Source of the DNA: Bacillota bacterium
GTDB lineage: Bacteria > Bacillota > Limnochordia > Limnochordales > ZCTH02-B6
Direction of reading: 5' to 3'
Length of the DNA stretch: 20,305 nucleotides
Assembly (NCBI GenBank): GCA_017578085.1
Contig: PKQR01000024.1
Location: 1 to 20,305, forward strand
The notes under the pieces were generated by a model, which did no database searches, was not told where the DNA came from, and saw nothing but the letters and a program-made list of their open reading frames with translations. Numbering within the stretch: the first letter of the stretch is position 1; every line of letters starts with the position of its first letter. The translations under genes were made by a program, and so were the position numbers. Shown here one piece after another: positions 1 through 7,570 of the stretch.

Positions 1-358
1 CCAACAGGCCCTGGATGGTGCCGTCCTCGCCGTAAGGGCCGTGGAGCACCGGGAAAAAGACGTCGATCTCCCCTAGGCTCGAGGCGACAGCCCCCGTCCT
101 GGGTGCCAGCGGGACCAAGGCGCGAGCCCCCGGTTGGGGCAGGAGGGCCGCCGGGGACGCGAGCTGCGGGTTTCCCTCCAAGAGCGCCCGCAGCGGGTCG
201 CCTGACGCGATCCACTGGCCATCGCGGGTGATGCCGATGGGCACAACCTCGTACTTGTCCCGGTCGATGGCCTGCATGATGCTCTGGGCCGACATCAGCG
301 ACACTTCATGCTCTCCGGAGCGCCCGCCGAAAATGATCCCTACCCGCAGCTTGCGCAA
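1..358 (-). CDS. ddl: D-alanine--D-alanine ligase, N-terminal part (gene runs off the left edge)
   Basis: Ddl joins two D-alanines with ATP to give the D-Ala-D-Ala dipeptide of peptidoglycan precursors, in the cytoplasm. The 119 visible residues contain the family's N-terminal hallmark GGRSGEHEVSL near residues 11-21, with the Glu that binds the first D-Ala, and PVLHGPYGEDGTIQGLL at the cut end. The ATP-grasp and catalytic C-terminal domains lie outside the window. I chose the TTG at 358-356 because an AGGAGG (371-366) lies 7 nt upstream; another in-frame TTG at 364-362 is too close to it. The gene starts 67 bp after the class V aminotransferase stop, on the same strand, so it is probably the next gene of that operon. 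The family assignment is firm; only the start codon is open to doubt. Confidence 0.93.
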   Translation of the reverse strand, partial: MRKLRVGIIFGGRSGEHEVSLMSAQSIMQAIDRDKYEVVPIGITRDGQWIASGDPLRALLEGNPQLASPAALLPQPGARALVPLAPRTGAVASSLGEIDVFFPVLHGPYGEDGTIQGLL

Positions 359-425
359 CCGCAACCCTCCTGCCGTCCCGAAAGTCCGCACGTGATCATA
401 TGCCGCGCCGGGCCGGCGCCGCACA

Positions 426-1610
426 TCAATAGGCCGCCAGCGCCGCCTGGGCCGCGGCGAGGGCCTCGTCGGCCGAGGCCTTGTAGCCCTGGGCCCGCAG
501 GGCCACGCTGAGGGCCGTCAAGCACAAGACCACATTCTTCCACTGGCACGAGTTGCCCATGAGGCCGATGCGCCATGCCCGGCCCTTGAACTCGCCCAGC
601 CCGCCCGCGATCTCAAGGCCGTAGTCGGCCAGCAGCTGCCGCCGCACCGCGGCCTCATCGACGCCTTCCGGCACCCGGACGGCGGTGACCATGGGCGCCC
701 GGTGCTCGGGCGGCGCGATCAAGGACAGCCCCATGGCCTCCAGCCCCGCCTGCAGCGCCCTGCCCAAGCGCAGGTGCCGGCGCCAGCGGTTCTCCCAGCC
801 TTCCTCGGCGGCGATGCGCAGGGCCTCCCGCAAGGCGTACACCATGGAAATCGGCGCGGTGTGGTGGTAGGCCCGGGCCTCGCCCCAGTAGTTCTCAATC
901 ATCGTCAGGTCCAGGTACCAGCTCTGGACCTTGGTGCGGCGCCTGCCGATGGCGGCCCGGGCCCGCTCGCTCATGGTCACGGGCGCGAGCCCCGGCGGAG
1001 CGCTCAAGCACTTTTGCGACCCGCTGTAGGCCGCGTCCACCTGCCACGCGTCCACCAGCACCGGCGCGCCGCCGAGGGAGGAAACCGCATCCAGCACCAC
1101 CAGGGCGTCGTAGGCCCGGGCCAGCGCCGCGATTTCCTCCACCGGCTGCCAGACGCCCGTGGACGTCTCCACGTGCACCAGGGCCACCAGCTTCACCCCG
1201 CCCTGTTTCAGGGCGGCTTCCACGTCGGCCGGGTCGATGGTGCGTCCCCAAGGCGCCTGCACCACGATGGCCTCCGCGCCGATGCGCCCAACGATGTCCA
1301 CCATGCGCTGGCCAAACGCGCCGTTGACGCAGACGACGGCCCGGTCGCCGGGTTCCAGCAAGTTCACGAGGCACGTCTCCATCCCCGCGCTGCCGGTGCC
1401 CGACATGGCCACGGTCAGGTGGTTGTTGGTGGCAAAGGCGGAGCGGATGAGGTCGCGCGTGTCGTTCATGATGTGGAGGAAGTCGGGGTCCAAGTGACCG
1501 ACCACGGGTGTGGCCAGCGCCCGCAGCACCCGCGGGTCCAGGTCGGTGGGGCCGGGTCCCATGAGTACCCGTTGCCCGGGCCGCAGCTCGCCGTACCGGT
1601 TGTCAGACAT
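426..1610 (-). CDS. Class V PLP-dependent aminotransferase (alanine/serine--glyoxylate or --pyruvate type)
   Basis: The 394-residue protein belongs to the PLP fold-type I, class V aminotransferases. The N-terminal LMGPGPTDLDPRVL (about 16-29) is typical of the AGXT/serine-pyruvate group. GTGSAGME (71-78) matches the cofactor phosphate-binding turn, Asp174 in VVLDAVSSLGG should pair with the PLP ring nitrogen, and Lys200 in SGSQKCLSAPPGLAP should form the Schiff base. WRIGLMG near the C-terminus fits the substrate carboxylate-binding Arg. Known relatives move an amino group from alanine, serine or ureidoglycine to glyoxylate or pyruvate. The sequence alone does not settle the donor; no purine-degradation genes are nearby, so a PucG role is not supported. 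The start is ATG with AAGGAGG 10 nt upstream, 31 bp after aroE. Confidence 0.88.
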   Translation of the reverse strand: MSDNRYGELRPGQRVLMGPGPTDLDPRVLRALATPVVGHLDPDFLHIMNDTRDLIRSAFATNNHLTVAMSGTGSAGMETCLVNLLEPGDRAVVCVNGAFGQRMVDIVGRIGAEAIVVQAPWGRTIDPADVEAALKQGGVKLVALVHVETSTGVWQPVEEIAALARAYDALVVLDAVSSLGGAPVLVDAWQVDAAYSGSQKCLSAPPGLAPVTMSERARAAIGRRRTKVQSWYLDLTMIENYWGEARAYHHTAPISMVYALREALRIAAEEGWENRWRRHLRLGRALQAGLEAMGLSLIAPPEHRAPMVTAVRVPEGVDEAAVRRQLLADYGLEIAGGLGEFKGRAWRIGLMGNSCQWKNVVLCLTALSVALRAQGYKASADEALAAAQAALAAY

Positions 1611-1641
1611 GCCAGTCGTGCCTCCTTAAGATCGGGAAGAT

Positions 1642-2526
1642 TCAACGTCCCGCAGCCAGCGCTTCCAAAAGTGCGTCCCGCATGACGGCCACCGGCGGCG
1701 GACGCCCAGTCCAGCGCTCAAAGGCCGCCGCACCCTGGTACAGGAGCATCCCCCAGCCCGGCACGACCCGCAAGCCCCGGCGCCGGGCGGCAGCCAACAG
1801 CGGCGTCTCCGGCGGTGTGTACACGATATCGCATACAATCAACGGCGGACGCAGCCAGCTTTCCGGCACCGGCAGCACGGCGTCCGCCTCCCCGCTCATG
1901 CCGGCGGGCGTCGTTTGCACCAGGAGATCCGCCGCGGCCAGCTCCTCTTCGAGCTCCGGGCTGTCCAGAGCCAGGGCGGCCGCTTGAGCGCCGCGGCCTT
2001 TGACCACGTCCGCGAGTTCCTGGGCCCGGGCCAAGGTGCGGTTGGCGATGACGACCCGGGCCGCGCCCGCGTCGGCCAAGCTCACCGCCACCGCGCGGGC
2101 GGCGCCGCCGGCGCCCACGATGACGGTGCGGCTGCCCGCCGGGTCAAACTCCGCCTCTTCCCGCAGGCTCTGCAAAAACCCCAAGCCGTCGGTGTTGTCC
2201 CCCACCAGCCACCCGTCGCGGTTGATGACGGTGTTGACCGCGCCGATGGCCGCGGCGGCCGGCGTCAGCTGATCGAGGAACGGGATGATGGCCGTCTTGT
2301 GGGGAATGGTCACGTTGAAACCCCGCACCGACAGGGCCCGCAGGCCGGCGACGGCCGCCTCCAGGTTCTCCGGGCGTACGGCAAAGGGCACGTAGACCCA
2401 GTTCATGTCCAGGTGCGCGAAGGCCCGGTTGTGCATAAGCGGCGACAGCGAATGGGCCACCGGCCAGCCGATGACGCCCACCACCGCGGCCTCGCCCGTC
2501 AAGCCACGCGCTCTTGCGTCAGGCAC
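1642..2526 (-). CDS. aroE: Shikimate dehydrogenase
   Basis: AroE reduces 3-dehydroshikimate to shikimate with NADPH in the chorismate pathway. With a GTG start at 2526 the protein has 294 residues. Visible motifs are HSLSPLMHN (25-33, shikimate binding), NVTIPHK (71-77, Lys77 catalytic), GAVNT (95-99), DNTDGLGF with Asp113 (catalytic partner of the Lys), and GAGGAARA (138-145, dinucleotide-binding turn). I prefer this GTG because GGAGGGG lies 7 nt upstream; a TTG at 2550 would add eight residues that consist of that purine-rich stretch. The chosen start overlaps the end of the lon gene by 8 nt, which suggests translational coupling. The downstream aminotransferase follows after 31 bp. The family assignment is secure. 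Confidence 0.95.
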   Translation of the reverse strand: MPDARARGLTGEAAVVGVIGWPVAHSLSPLMHNRAFAHLDMNWVYVPFAVRPENLEAAVAGLRALSVRGFNVTIPHKTAIIPFLDQLTPAAAAIGAVNTVINRDGWLVGDNTDGLGFLQSLREEAEFDPAGSRTVIVGAGGAARAVAVSLADAGAARVVIANRTLARAQELADVVKGRGAQAAALALDSPELEEELAAADLLVQTTPAGMSGEADAVLPVPESWLRPPLIVCDIVYTPPETPLLAAARRRGLRVVPGWGMLLYQGAAAFERWTGRPPPVAVMRDALLEALAAGR

Positions 2527-4456
2527 CGCTGCGCCCCTCCCCTCCAACAAACACGTGGGGCAGGATCTCTTCCACGGTGGCCACGGCCACCACTTCCACG
2601 CCCGCCACGCCGCCGGCCACGTCGGCCGCGTTGTCCGCCGGTATCAGCACCCGCTTTAAGCCGGCCCGCCGGGCGCCGTGGAGCTTTTCGTAGACCCCGC
2701 CTACCGGGCGAATGAGGCCCTGGATGGATACCTCGCCCGTGAGGGCCGTGTCCTGCCGCACCGGCCGTTCCTGGATCGCGCTCAAGACGGCCACAAAGAT
2801 CGCCGCACCCGCCGACGGGCCGTCGATGCGCCCGCCGCCGACCACGTTGACGTGCACGTCCCAGTCGGACAAGTCGACGCCCGCCACCTTGCGCACCACG
2901 GATGCCACGTTGAACACGGAGTCCCGGTACATCGTGCCGGCCGTCTCGTTGAAGCGCACCTTCCCTTTGCCGGGTTCCCGGGCTGGGAAGGCCACCGCCT
3001 CGATCTCGACCACCGAACCGACATAGCGGCTGACGCCCAGGCCCAGCGCCCGCCCGGCTTCCGCCCGGGCGCCGGGCCGCACCGGCGACAAGGGCGACAG
3101 GCGGCTCAACTGCGCCATCTCGACCACGTCCTCGCCGCGGATGCGCACGGGCTGCCGGCCGCCTGTGCGGTGCAGGCCGAGGCTGTAAGCGTCGGCCAAA
3201 AGCCGCGTGGCCATGCGGCCTTCCGCCGTGTAGCGGCTGATGCGGGCCGGTACGTCCGGATCCAGCTCCACCCCCAGGCGCTCTGCGGCCTGCACCACGA
3301 TCTGGCAAACCTGCTCCTCCGTCAGCGGGTCAAAGAACACCTCCGCGCAGCGGGAGCGCAAGGCCGGGTTGATCTCCTCAGGCGAGCGGGTGGTGGCGGC
3401 GATCAGCACAAAGTCGGCCGGCGCCCCTTCCTCAAACAGCTTGCGGATGTAGCGGGGCACCTTGGGATCGTCGGGATCGTAATAGGCGGAGTCGAAATAC
3501 ACCCGCTTGTCTTCCAAAACCTTAAGCAATTTGCTCTGCAGCAGCGGATCCAGCTCGCCGATCTCGTCGATGAAAAGCACCCCGCCGTGGGCCTCCGTCA
3601 CCAGGCCCGGTTTCGGCTCGGGCACCGCTCTGTCGGCCAACTCCCGGCGGGCGCCTTGGTAGATGGGATCGTGCACGGAACCCAGCAAGGGGTTGGTGAC
3701 CTCCCGCGGGTCCCAGCGCAAGGTGGCACCGTTGACCTCTACAAAAGGCGCGTCCTTGGCGAAGGGGGTGTACGGCCGGCGCTTAGCCTCCTCCAGCACC
3801 AGGCGCGCCACCGTCGTCTTGCCCACGCCCGGCGGGCCGTAGAGCAGCACATGCGACGGGAACGGCGAGCACACCCTTGCCATGAGCGCCTCGATGGCCC
3901 GCTCCTGGCCGACGACCTCGCTCAACGACCGCGGCCGCAGGGCCTCCGCCACCGACCGGGACAGGCGGCGCTGTTCCAGCTTCTCCAGGGCCGCCAGCTT
4001 CTTGAGCGTGTGGGCGTTGTCGGGCCCGGTTTCCTCCTTGAGCACCTGCAGCCGCAGCTCCTGGAGGTACTCCTCGTGCCGAGCCTGCATGCGTTCCGCG
4101 ACCCGCTGCTCCAGCTCCGCCTCCAGGTGCTTGCGGGCGAGCAGGTCCGCGACGGCTTCCTCCACCTCATCCAGGGCATCGGCCAGCTGGTCCGGGGCGG
4201 GCGGCTGGTCGATGGTCGGGTCCTCGTAGATGAGGCGCTGGAGCGCCAGCAGCTGCCGGCCCGGATCGTCCGCCCGCATGTCCTTGAGGGCATTGAGCTT
4301 GCCGGCCTTTAGCACCAGCCGGTCGGAGCCGTGAATGCGCGCCAACAGCTCCCACAACGCCCGGATGCGGCGGCGCACCGCCTCCTCTCCGGCCCGGCGC
4401 AAGAGTTCCGGCGCCGCGGCCCGCCCCTCCACGCGAGGCCGCTTGAAAATGCTCAT
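2519..4456 (-). CDS. Lon-family ATP-dependent protease, LonB/LonC (sporulation-associated) type
   Basis: This is a cytoplasmic AAA+ serine protease of 645 residues. It lacks the classical LonA substrate-binding domain; instead, about 175 charged, helical, partly coiled-coil residues precede the ATPase. Walker A GPPGVGKTT is at 207-215 and Walker B VLFIDEIG at 293-300, followed by an NPALRSRC sensor region near 363-370. The protease domain has Ser548 in DGPSAGA and Lys591 in YEKLHGARRAG, spaced 43 residues apart as in the E. coli Ser679/Lys722 dyad, so both activities look intact. LonB and LonC proteins are described from endospore-forming Firmicutes; the long N-terminal region resembles LonC more, but I cannot separate the two without alignment. 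The ATG overlaps the rplI stop by 1 nt (TGATG). In B. subtilis this slot downstream of rplI holds the replicative helicase gene. Confidence 0.9.
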   Translation of the reverse strand: MSIFKRPRVEGRAAAPELLRRAGEEAVRRRIRALWELLARIHGSDRLVLKAGKLNALKDMRADDPGRQLLALQRLIYEDPTIDQPPAPDQLADALDEVEEAVADLLARKHLEAELEQRVAERMQARHEEYLQELRLQVLKEETGPDNAHTLKKLAALEKLEQRRLSRSVAEALRPRSLSEVVGQERAIEALMARVCSPFPSHVLLYGPPGVGKTTVARLVLEEAKRRPYTPFAKDAPFVEVNGATLRWDPREVTNPLLGSVHDPIYQGARRELADRAVPEPKPGLVTEAHGGVLFIDEIGELDPLLQSKLLKVLEDKRVYFDSAYYDPDDPKVPRYIRKLFEEGAPADFVLIAATTRSPEEINPALRSRCAEVFFDPLTEEQVCQIVVQAAERLGVELDPDVPARISRYTAEGRMATRLLADAYSLGLHRTGGRQPVRIRGEDVVEMAQLSRLSPLSPVRPGARAEAGRALGLGVSRYVGSVVEIEAVAFPAREPGKGKVRFNETAGTMYRDSVFNVASVVRKVAGVDLSDWDVHVNVVGGGRIDGPSAGAAIFVAVLSAIQERPVRQDTALTGEVSIQGLIRPVGGVYEKLHGARRAGLKRVLIPADNAADVAGGVAGVEVVAVATVEEILPHVFVGGEGRSGA

Positions 4457-4902
4457 CAGGCTTCTCCCACCACGGTGACCGCCAGCGTGGCCTGTACGCC
4501 GGGGTACAGTTTCACCGGGATCTCGTAGCTGCCCACGTGCTTGATGGGCTCTTCGAGCTCAATGCGGCGCTTGTCGACGGTGATCCCATGCCGCTCCAGC
4601 TCCTTGGCCAGGTCGGCGCTGGTCACCGAGCCAAACAGGCGGCCGCCTTCGCCGGCTTTCGCCTTGATCTGCAACCGCAAGCCCGCGAGCTTCTGGGCGA
4701 TAGCCCGGGCCTGTTCCTCCTCCCGCTGGCGCTTGCGGCTCTGCGTGGCCAACTCCTGCTCCCGCTGCTTCAGGTTGCCGGCGCTGGCCTCCGCGGCCAG
4801 CCCCCGGGGAATGAGATAGTTGCGGGCGTAGCCCTCGGCCACCTCGATCACATCATTTTTCTTGCCCAGGTTCTTGACGTCTTTCAGCAGGATGACCTTC
4901 AC
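4456..4902 (-). CDS. rplI: 50S ribosomal protein bL9
   Basis: L9 binds 23S rRNA near the L1 stalk and has two globular domains joined by a long helix. The 148 residues match the family throughout: MKVILLKDVKNLGKKND at the N-terminus, the signature region with GYARNYLIPRGLA (28-40), a charged connecting helix at about 41-75, and a C-terminal domain with GRLFGSVTSADLA. The start codon is GTG, with GGAGGGAG about 9 nt upstream. The gene lies between yybS and the Lon protease gene. In Bacillus a gdpP (c-di-AMP phosphodiesterase) gene usually sits between yybS and rplI, and it is absent here. Confidence 0.97.
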   Translation of the reverse strand: MKVILLKDVKNLGKKNDVIEVAEGYARNYLIPRGLAAEASAGNLKQREQELATQSRKRQREEEQARAIAQKLAGLRLQIKAKAGEGGRLFGSVTSADLAKELERHGITVDKRRIELEEPIKHVGSYEIPVKLYPGVQATLAVTVVGEA

Positions 4903-4968
4903 GGGTCCCGTCTCCCTCCAGGCGCCGCCGGAGCGCCCCGTCTACCTCCCGTCATCCGGCTTTTCCCC

Positions 4969-5985
4969 CTAGTCCTGCGGGGGAAACCGGCGAAAGTTGA
5001 ACCAAGTGTCGAGCACGCCGGTCCATGCCACCACGGCCGGCGCCAGGATCACCACAAGCCCCAGCGCCAGCGCCCGCAACGGGGGCGGCACGCGCCGCCC
5101 AAGCAGGTGCCACCCAACCGCCAGGCCCTGCACGGTGAAAAGCAGGTAAAACATGACCCGCAGGTTTTCCCCCGCGATGATCAAACCCGAGCGGCCCGCG
5201 GCCGACCCGGCCAGCAACAGCCCATGGCCGGCGATGAATCCCAGGGCCATGGGCCACGGGAACCGCCACTGGGCAAAGGGCGGAAACCACGGGGGATCGT
5301 CCCCGAGCCGCACCAGGAACGCGCGGGCCAGGGCCATGTTGACGGCTGCGACGCAACTCGCGGCAGCGACCGCCGTGCCCGGCACCAAGGGCTTTACTAA
5401 AGGAAAGGTGCGCTCAGCCTCCGCGATGATGACCCGCCAGTCGGTCAAGATCTCGGCGCCCGGCGCGTTGCGGGCGGCCTGCTCCATCAGGGTCCTGGCC
5501 AAGAGCAGCCAGTTGTCCATAAAGACAGTCAAAAGATCGACCCCGTAGACCAGGCGCACCCACAGCCAAAGGGCGGCGCCCGGCAACACGGCCGCCGCAA
5601 CGGTCATCCACAAGGTCCGGCCGGCGCTGATCCCTTCCCGCCACGCCCCGCCGATCACAAGGCCCATGAGGCCCAAGGTCACCGGCCCCATCATGACCCC
5701 TAAGAGCGAGTACCGCAGCTGCGCCGCGGGCAGAACCTGGGCGAGAACCGCGAACACCTGCTGTTCCACCCATCCCACCAGCAAGACGGCCAGCGCGGCC
5801 GTCCCCACACTGAGGCCGTAGCCGTGGCGATAGGCCAGGACGGCTACCGGAACCGGGGCCACAAGCCACACGGGAAACGGGAAAAGAGCTCCGAGCAACG
5901 CCGTCAGGACGGTGAGGACGGCCAGCACAGCGCCGTCCGCGGCGCGCCCCTGTTCGGACGGCCGCTCCGGATCCATGCCGTTCAC
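4969..5985 (-). CDS. yybS: YybS/DUF2232 family polytopic membrane protein
   Basis: This is a 338-residue integral membrane protein with about eight hydrophobic segments, including residues near 18-55, 60-85, 93-115, 127-150, 205-225, 245-265, 275-300 and 305-325. Length, hydrophobic pattern and position between rpsR and rplI match the YybS (DUF2232) family of Firmicutes, whose biochemical role is not established. The name rests on context and overall character more than on a motif I can point to. The start is uncertain. GTG at 5985 overlaps the stop of a possible short upstream ORF as GTGA; an ATG at 5976, three codons in, is the alternative. Neither has a strong ribosome binding site, only G-rich sequence. 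Its stop is 66 bp before the rplI start. Confidence 0.82.
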   Translation of the reverse strand: MNGMDPERPSEQGRAADGAVLAVLTVLTALLGALFPFPVWLVAPVPVAVLAYRHGYGLSVGTAALAVLLVGWVEQQVFAVLAQVLPAAQLRYSLLGVMMGPVTLGLMGLVIGGAWREGISAGRTLWMTVAAAVLPGAALWLWVRLVYGVDLLTVFMDNWLLLARTLMEQAARNAPGAEILTDWRVIIAEAERTFPLVKPLVPGTAVAAASCVAAVNMALARAFLVRLGDDPPWFPPFAQWRFPWPMALGFIAGHGLLLAGSAAGRSGLIIAGENLRVMFYLLFTVQGLAVGWHLLGRRVPPPLRALALGLVVILAPAVVAWTGVLDTWFNFRRFPPQD

Positions 5986-6125
5986 CCCGCCCCGTCCATC
6001 CCGGCAGTAGACATGCGCAGAACGTCCAGCGGAAAGGCGCCGCCGTCGACGCCGGCCGGCGCTCCTTCGGCGGCCGCGATCTTATGGCGGTACATTCCTT
6101 GACAGGGGGCGGCGACACCCGGCAC
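5982..6125 (-). CDS. Possible short ORF upstream of and overlapping yybS (unrecognised)
   Basis: A 47-codon frame starts at GTG 6125 with GGAGG (6138-6134) 8 nt upstream and ends in TGA at 5984-5982. That stop overlaps the yybS GTG as GTGA, the usual shape of translational coupling. By my count about 77% of third codon positions are G or C, which is compatible with coding in this genome but not decisive. The predicted peptide is small, Gly/Ala-rich and has no motif or membrane segment that I recognise. It could equally be the untranslated leader of yybS. I list it because the region between rpsR and yybS is otherwise unexplained. Confidence 0.25.
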   Translation of the reverse strand: MPGVAAPCQGMYRHKIAAAEGAPAGVDGGAFPLDVLRMSTAGMDGAG

Positions 6126-6284
6126 CGCCACCACCTCCGTCTTCCGGCCCAACTTCGGCGCCGAAGCTCCGCCTTCCTTCAGCCAGCGTACGCTGCCGGG
6201 GAGTGGAAACTTGGGAAGCCAAACAGAATGCAGCGAAACGGAATCGAAATGAGCAGCCCGGATTCGCTGTCGACCACAACGCGA
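5986..6284. other. Gap between yybS and the rpsR terminator, with two perfect palindromes
   Basis: Apart from the possible short ORF at its yybS end, this stretch holds no recognisable gene. It contains two perfect palindromes, CTTCGGCGCCGAAG (6153-6166) and CAGCGTACGCTG (6184-6195), 17 bp apart. They could be operator half-sites for yybS transcription or just GC-rich coincidence. I see no convincing promoter on the minus strand. A TTGACA on the plus strand at 6099-6104 has no matching -10. Confidence 0.35.
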
Positions 6285-6314
6285 CAAAGGGTGGACCGCA
6301 AGGCCCACCCTTTG
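6285..6314 (-). terminator. Hairpin terminator of the rpsF-ssb-rpsR operon
   Basis: Arms CAAAGGGTGG and CCACCCTTTG are perfect 10-mers around a 10-nt centre that itself adds two C-G pairs. Read on the minus strand, the remaining mismatch becomes a G-U wobble, giving a 13-bp stem with a 4-nt UUGC loop, so the structure is best formed in that direction. It lies 26 bp past the rpsR stop. The trailing U tract is short (TTTGTCG). Confidence 0.75.
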
Positions 6315-6340
6315 CTGCTCTGGTGAAACCGGCTGCGCCC

Positions 6341-6565
6341 TCAGTCGGTGGTGTAGGGCAGCAGGGCCAACTGCCGGGCCCGCTTGATGGCCACCGTGAG
6401 CTGGCGCTGATGGCGTGCGCAGTTGCCGGTGATGCGCCGCGGCAGGATCTTGGCCCGCTCGGTCAAGTAACGGCGCAGGCGGCCGGTTTCCTTGTAGTCG
6501 ACGTAGTCGATCTTGTCAACGCAGAAAGCACAAACCTTCTTCTTGCGCTTCCGATCGCGCCGCAT
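6341..6565 (-). CDS. rpsR: 30S ribosomal protein bS18 (zinc-type)
   Basis: S18 binds the 30S platform together with S6. The 74 residues include the highly conserved LRRYLTERAKILPRR core (about 30-44) and a C-terminal HQRQLTVAIKRARQLALLPY. CAFC near residues 12-15 and NCARH near 48-52 form a CxxC...CxxH set, the zinc-binding (C+) version of the protein. The start is ATG with GGGAGGG 6 nt upstream. It follows ssb by 15 bp and is the last gene before the terminator. Confidence 0.97.
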   Translation of the reverse strand: MRRDRKRKKKVCAFCVDKIDYVDYKETGRLRRYLTERAKILPRRITGNCARHQRQLTVAIKRARQLALLPYTTD

Positions 6566-6580
6566 GCATGTCCCTCCCGT

Positions 6581-6973
6581 CTAAAAGGGGACCTCGTCCT
6601 CTTCAAAGCCGTCAAAGGGGTCCGCCGCCGCGCCGGCGTCAGGCCGGTCGTCCTTGGGCCAGTCGAGAAAGCGGACGTTGTCCGCCACCACCTCGGTGAC
6701 CCAGCGGGTCGTACCGTCCTGCGCCTGGTAGGAGCGGTTCTGCAGGCGGCCTTCCACGGCCACGAGGCGCCCCTTGCTCAAGTTGTGGGCACACGTCTCC
6801 GCGAGCTTCCGCCAGGTGACGACGGGAAAGAAGTCGGTTTCCCGTTCGCCCTGCAGGTTGCTGAAGGGCCGGTCTACGGCGATGCGAAAGTTGGTCACCG
6901 CCACTCCCGCCTGGGTATAGCGCAGTTCCGGATCGGCCGCCAGACGGCCGATCAGAATCACGCGGTTAAGCAA
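6581..6973 (-). CDS. ssb: Single-stranded DNA-binding protein
   Basis: SSB coats single-stranded DNA during replication and repair. The 130 residues show an OB fold with MLNRVILIGRLAADPELRYT at the N-terminus, VTNFRIAVDR, and ETDFFPVVTWRKLAETC. A short linker leads to the acidic tail ending EEDEVPF, the protein-interaction tip found in bacterial SSBs. The linker is shorter than in E. coli. The start codon is TTG, chosen because GGGAGGG lies 7 nt upstream and the OB fold begins at that codon. The position between rpsF and rpsR is the standard arrangement and suggests shared control with S6 and S18. Confidence 0.97.
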   Translation of the reverse strand: MLNRVILIGRLAADPELRYTQAGVAVTNFRIAVDRPFSNLQGERETDFFPVVTWRKLAETCAHNLSKGRLVAVEGRLQNRSYQAQDGTTRWVTEVVADNVRFLDWPKDDRPDAGAAADPFDGFEEDEVPF

Positions 6974-7063
6974 GCAGGTTCCCTCCCCCGCATCGACAGC
7001 CGCCGGCCAGGGCCACTGCCCGGTCCGGCAGCCGCTAGCCGTTGCCGGCCCCGCCGCCCTGTC

Positions 7064-7498
7064 CTACTTGGACTGGGCGCCGGATCCCGTGCCGCCCGTG
7101 CTCTCGCCAGCCTCAGCACCGGCTTTGGCCTCCGCTTCCGCCGCGGTTCCGGCCACCTCCGTTGCTGGGGCCGCGGGCGCCTGGGCCGCCGCAGCCGCCG
7201 ACTTGCGGCGCCCCGTGTACTCGCGCACGATCAGGTGACGCATGACCGGATCGGTGATGCGCAAGATGCGGTCCAGTTCGATGGCCGCCGCCGGGTTGCC
7301 CTGGAACTTGATCAGCACGTAGTAGCCTTCCGTATGGCCGCCGATCTCGTAGGCGAGCCGGCGCTTGCCCCAGCGATCAAGGTGGGTCACTTCCCCGCCC
7401 TGGCTGGTGATGGCGCCGGTAATGCGGTTCAACACCGCCTCCATGGCGTCGTCCGCCAAGCCGGGCTCCAGCACGACCATGGCCTCGTAGGGTCGCAC
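7064..7498 (-). CDS. rpsF: 30S ribosomal protein bS6 with a long low-complexity tail
   Basis: S6 pairs with S18 on the 30S platform. Residues 1-97 are the S6 fold: MRPYEAMVVLEPGL at the N-terminus, GGEVTHLDRWGKRRLAYEI (34-52), EGYYVLIKF, and DPVMRHLIVRE near 83-93. S6 proteins are usually about 95-100 residues; here some 45 extra residues rich in Ala, Glu, Gly and Thr follow, probably disordered. The start is GTG with GGAGGAGG about 10 nt upstream. It is first in the rpsF-ssb-rpsR operon, behind a clear promoter and a foldable leader, and ssb starts 90 bp after its stop. Confidence 0.97.
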   Translation of the reverse strand: MRPYEAMVVLEPGLADDAMEAVLNRITGAITSQGGEVTHLDRWGKRRLAYEIGGHTEGYYVLIKFQGNPAAAIELDRILRITDPVMRHLIVREYTGRRKSAAAAAQAPAAPATEVAGTAAEAEAKAGAEAGESTGGTGSGAQSK

Positions 7499-7513
7499 CG
7501 CGGCTTCACCTCC

Positions 7514-7558
7514 TCCCTATGGACTGTGGCCCCAGACGCGATGGGTCTGGAGCAGGGA
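7514..7558 (-). promoter_or_regulatory. Foldable 5' leader of rpsF (possible S6:S18 autoregulatory site)
   Basis: The minus-strand RNA between the predicted start site (about 7564) and rpsF can form an outer 5-bp stem, UCCCU (7558-7554) with AGGGA (7518-7514). An inner 6-bp stem, CCAGAC with GUCUGG (7550-7545/7537-7532), has a 7-nt loop. The outer 3' arm abuts the ribosome binding site. S6:S18 complexes are known to repress their own operon by binding a leader RNA in many bacteria. I could not match the published consensus base for base, so the role is inferred from position. Confidence 0.4.
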
Positions 7559-7570
7559 TACCGCCTCCGT

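Noticed and set aside
702..1685. Long plus-strand open frame opposite the class V aminotransferase
   Set aside because: It has no recognisable motif, is Arg/His/Gly-rich, and lies antisense to a gene with clear catalytic residues; a typical shadow in GC-rich DNA.
2678..4312. 544-codon plus-strand open frame opposite the Lon protease gene
   Set aside because: The minus-strand frame has an intact Walker A/B and Ser-Lys dyad. The plus-strand product is His/Arg/Gln-rich without any domain.
6099..6104. Consensus TTGACA on the plus strand
   Set aside because: No -10 hexamer lies 16-18 bp downstream and no plus-strand gene follows.
6974..7063. Inverted repeat CGGCA/TGCCG between rpsF and ssb as a terminator or attenuator
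   Set aside because: The arms are short and there is no U tract; GC-rich spacers give such matches often, and the genes are expected to be co-transcribed.
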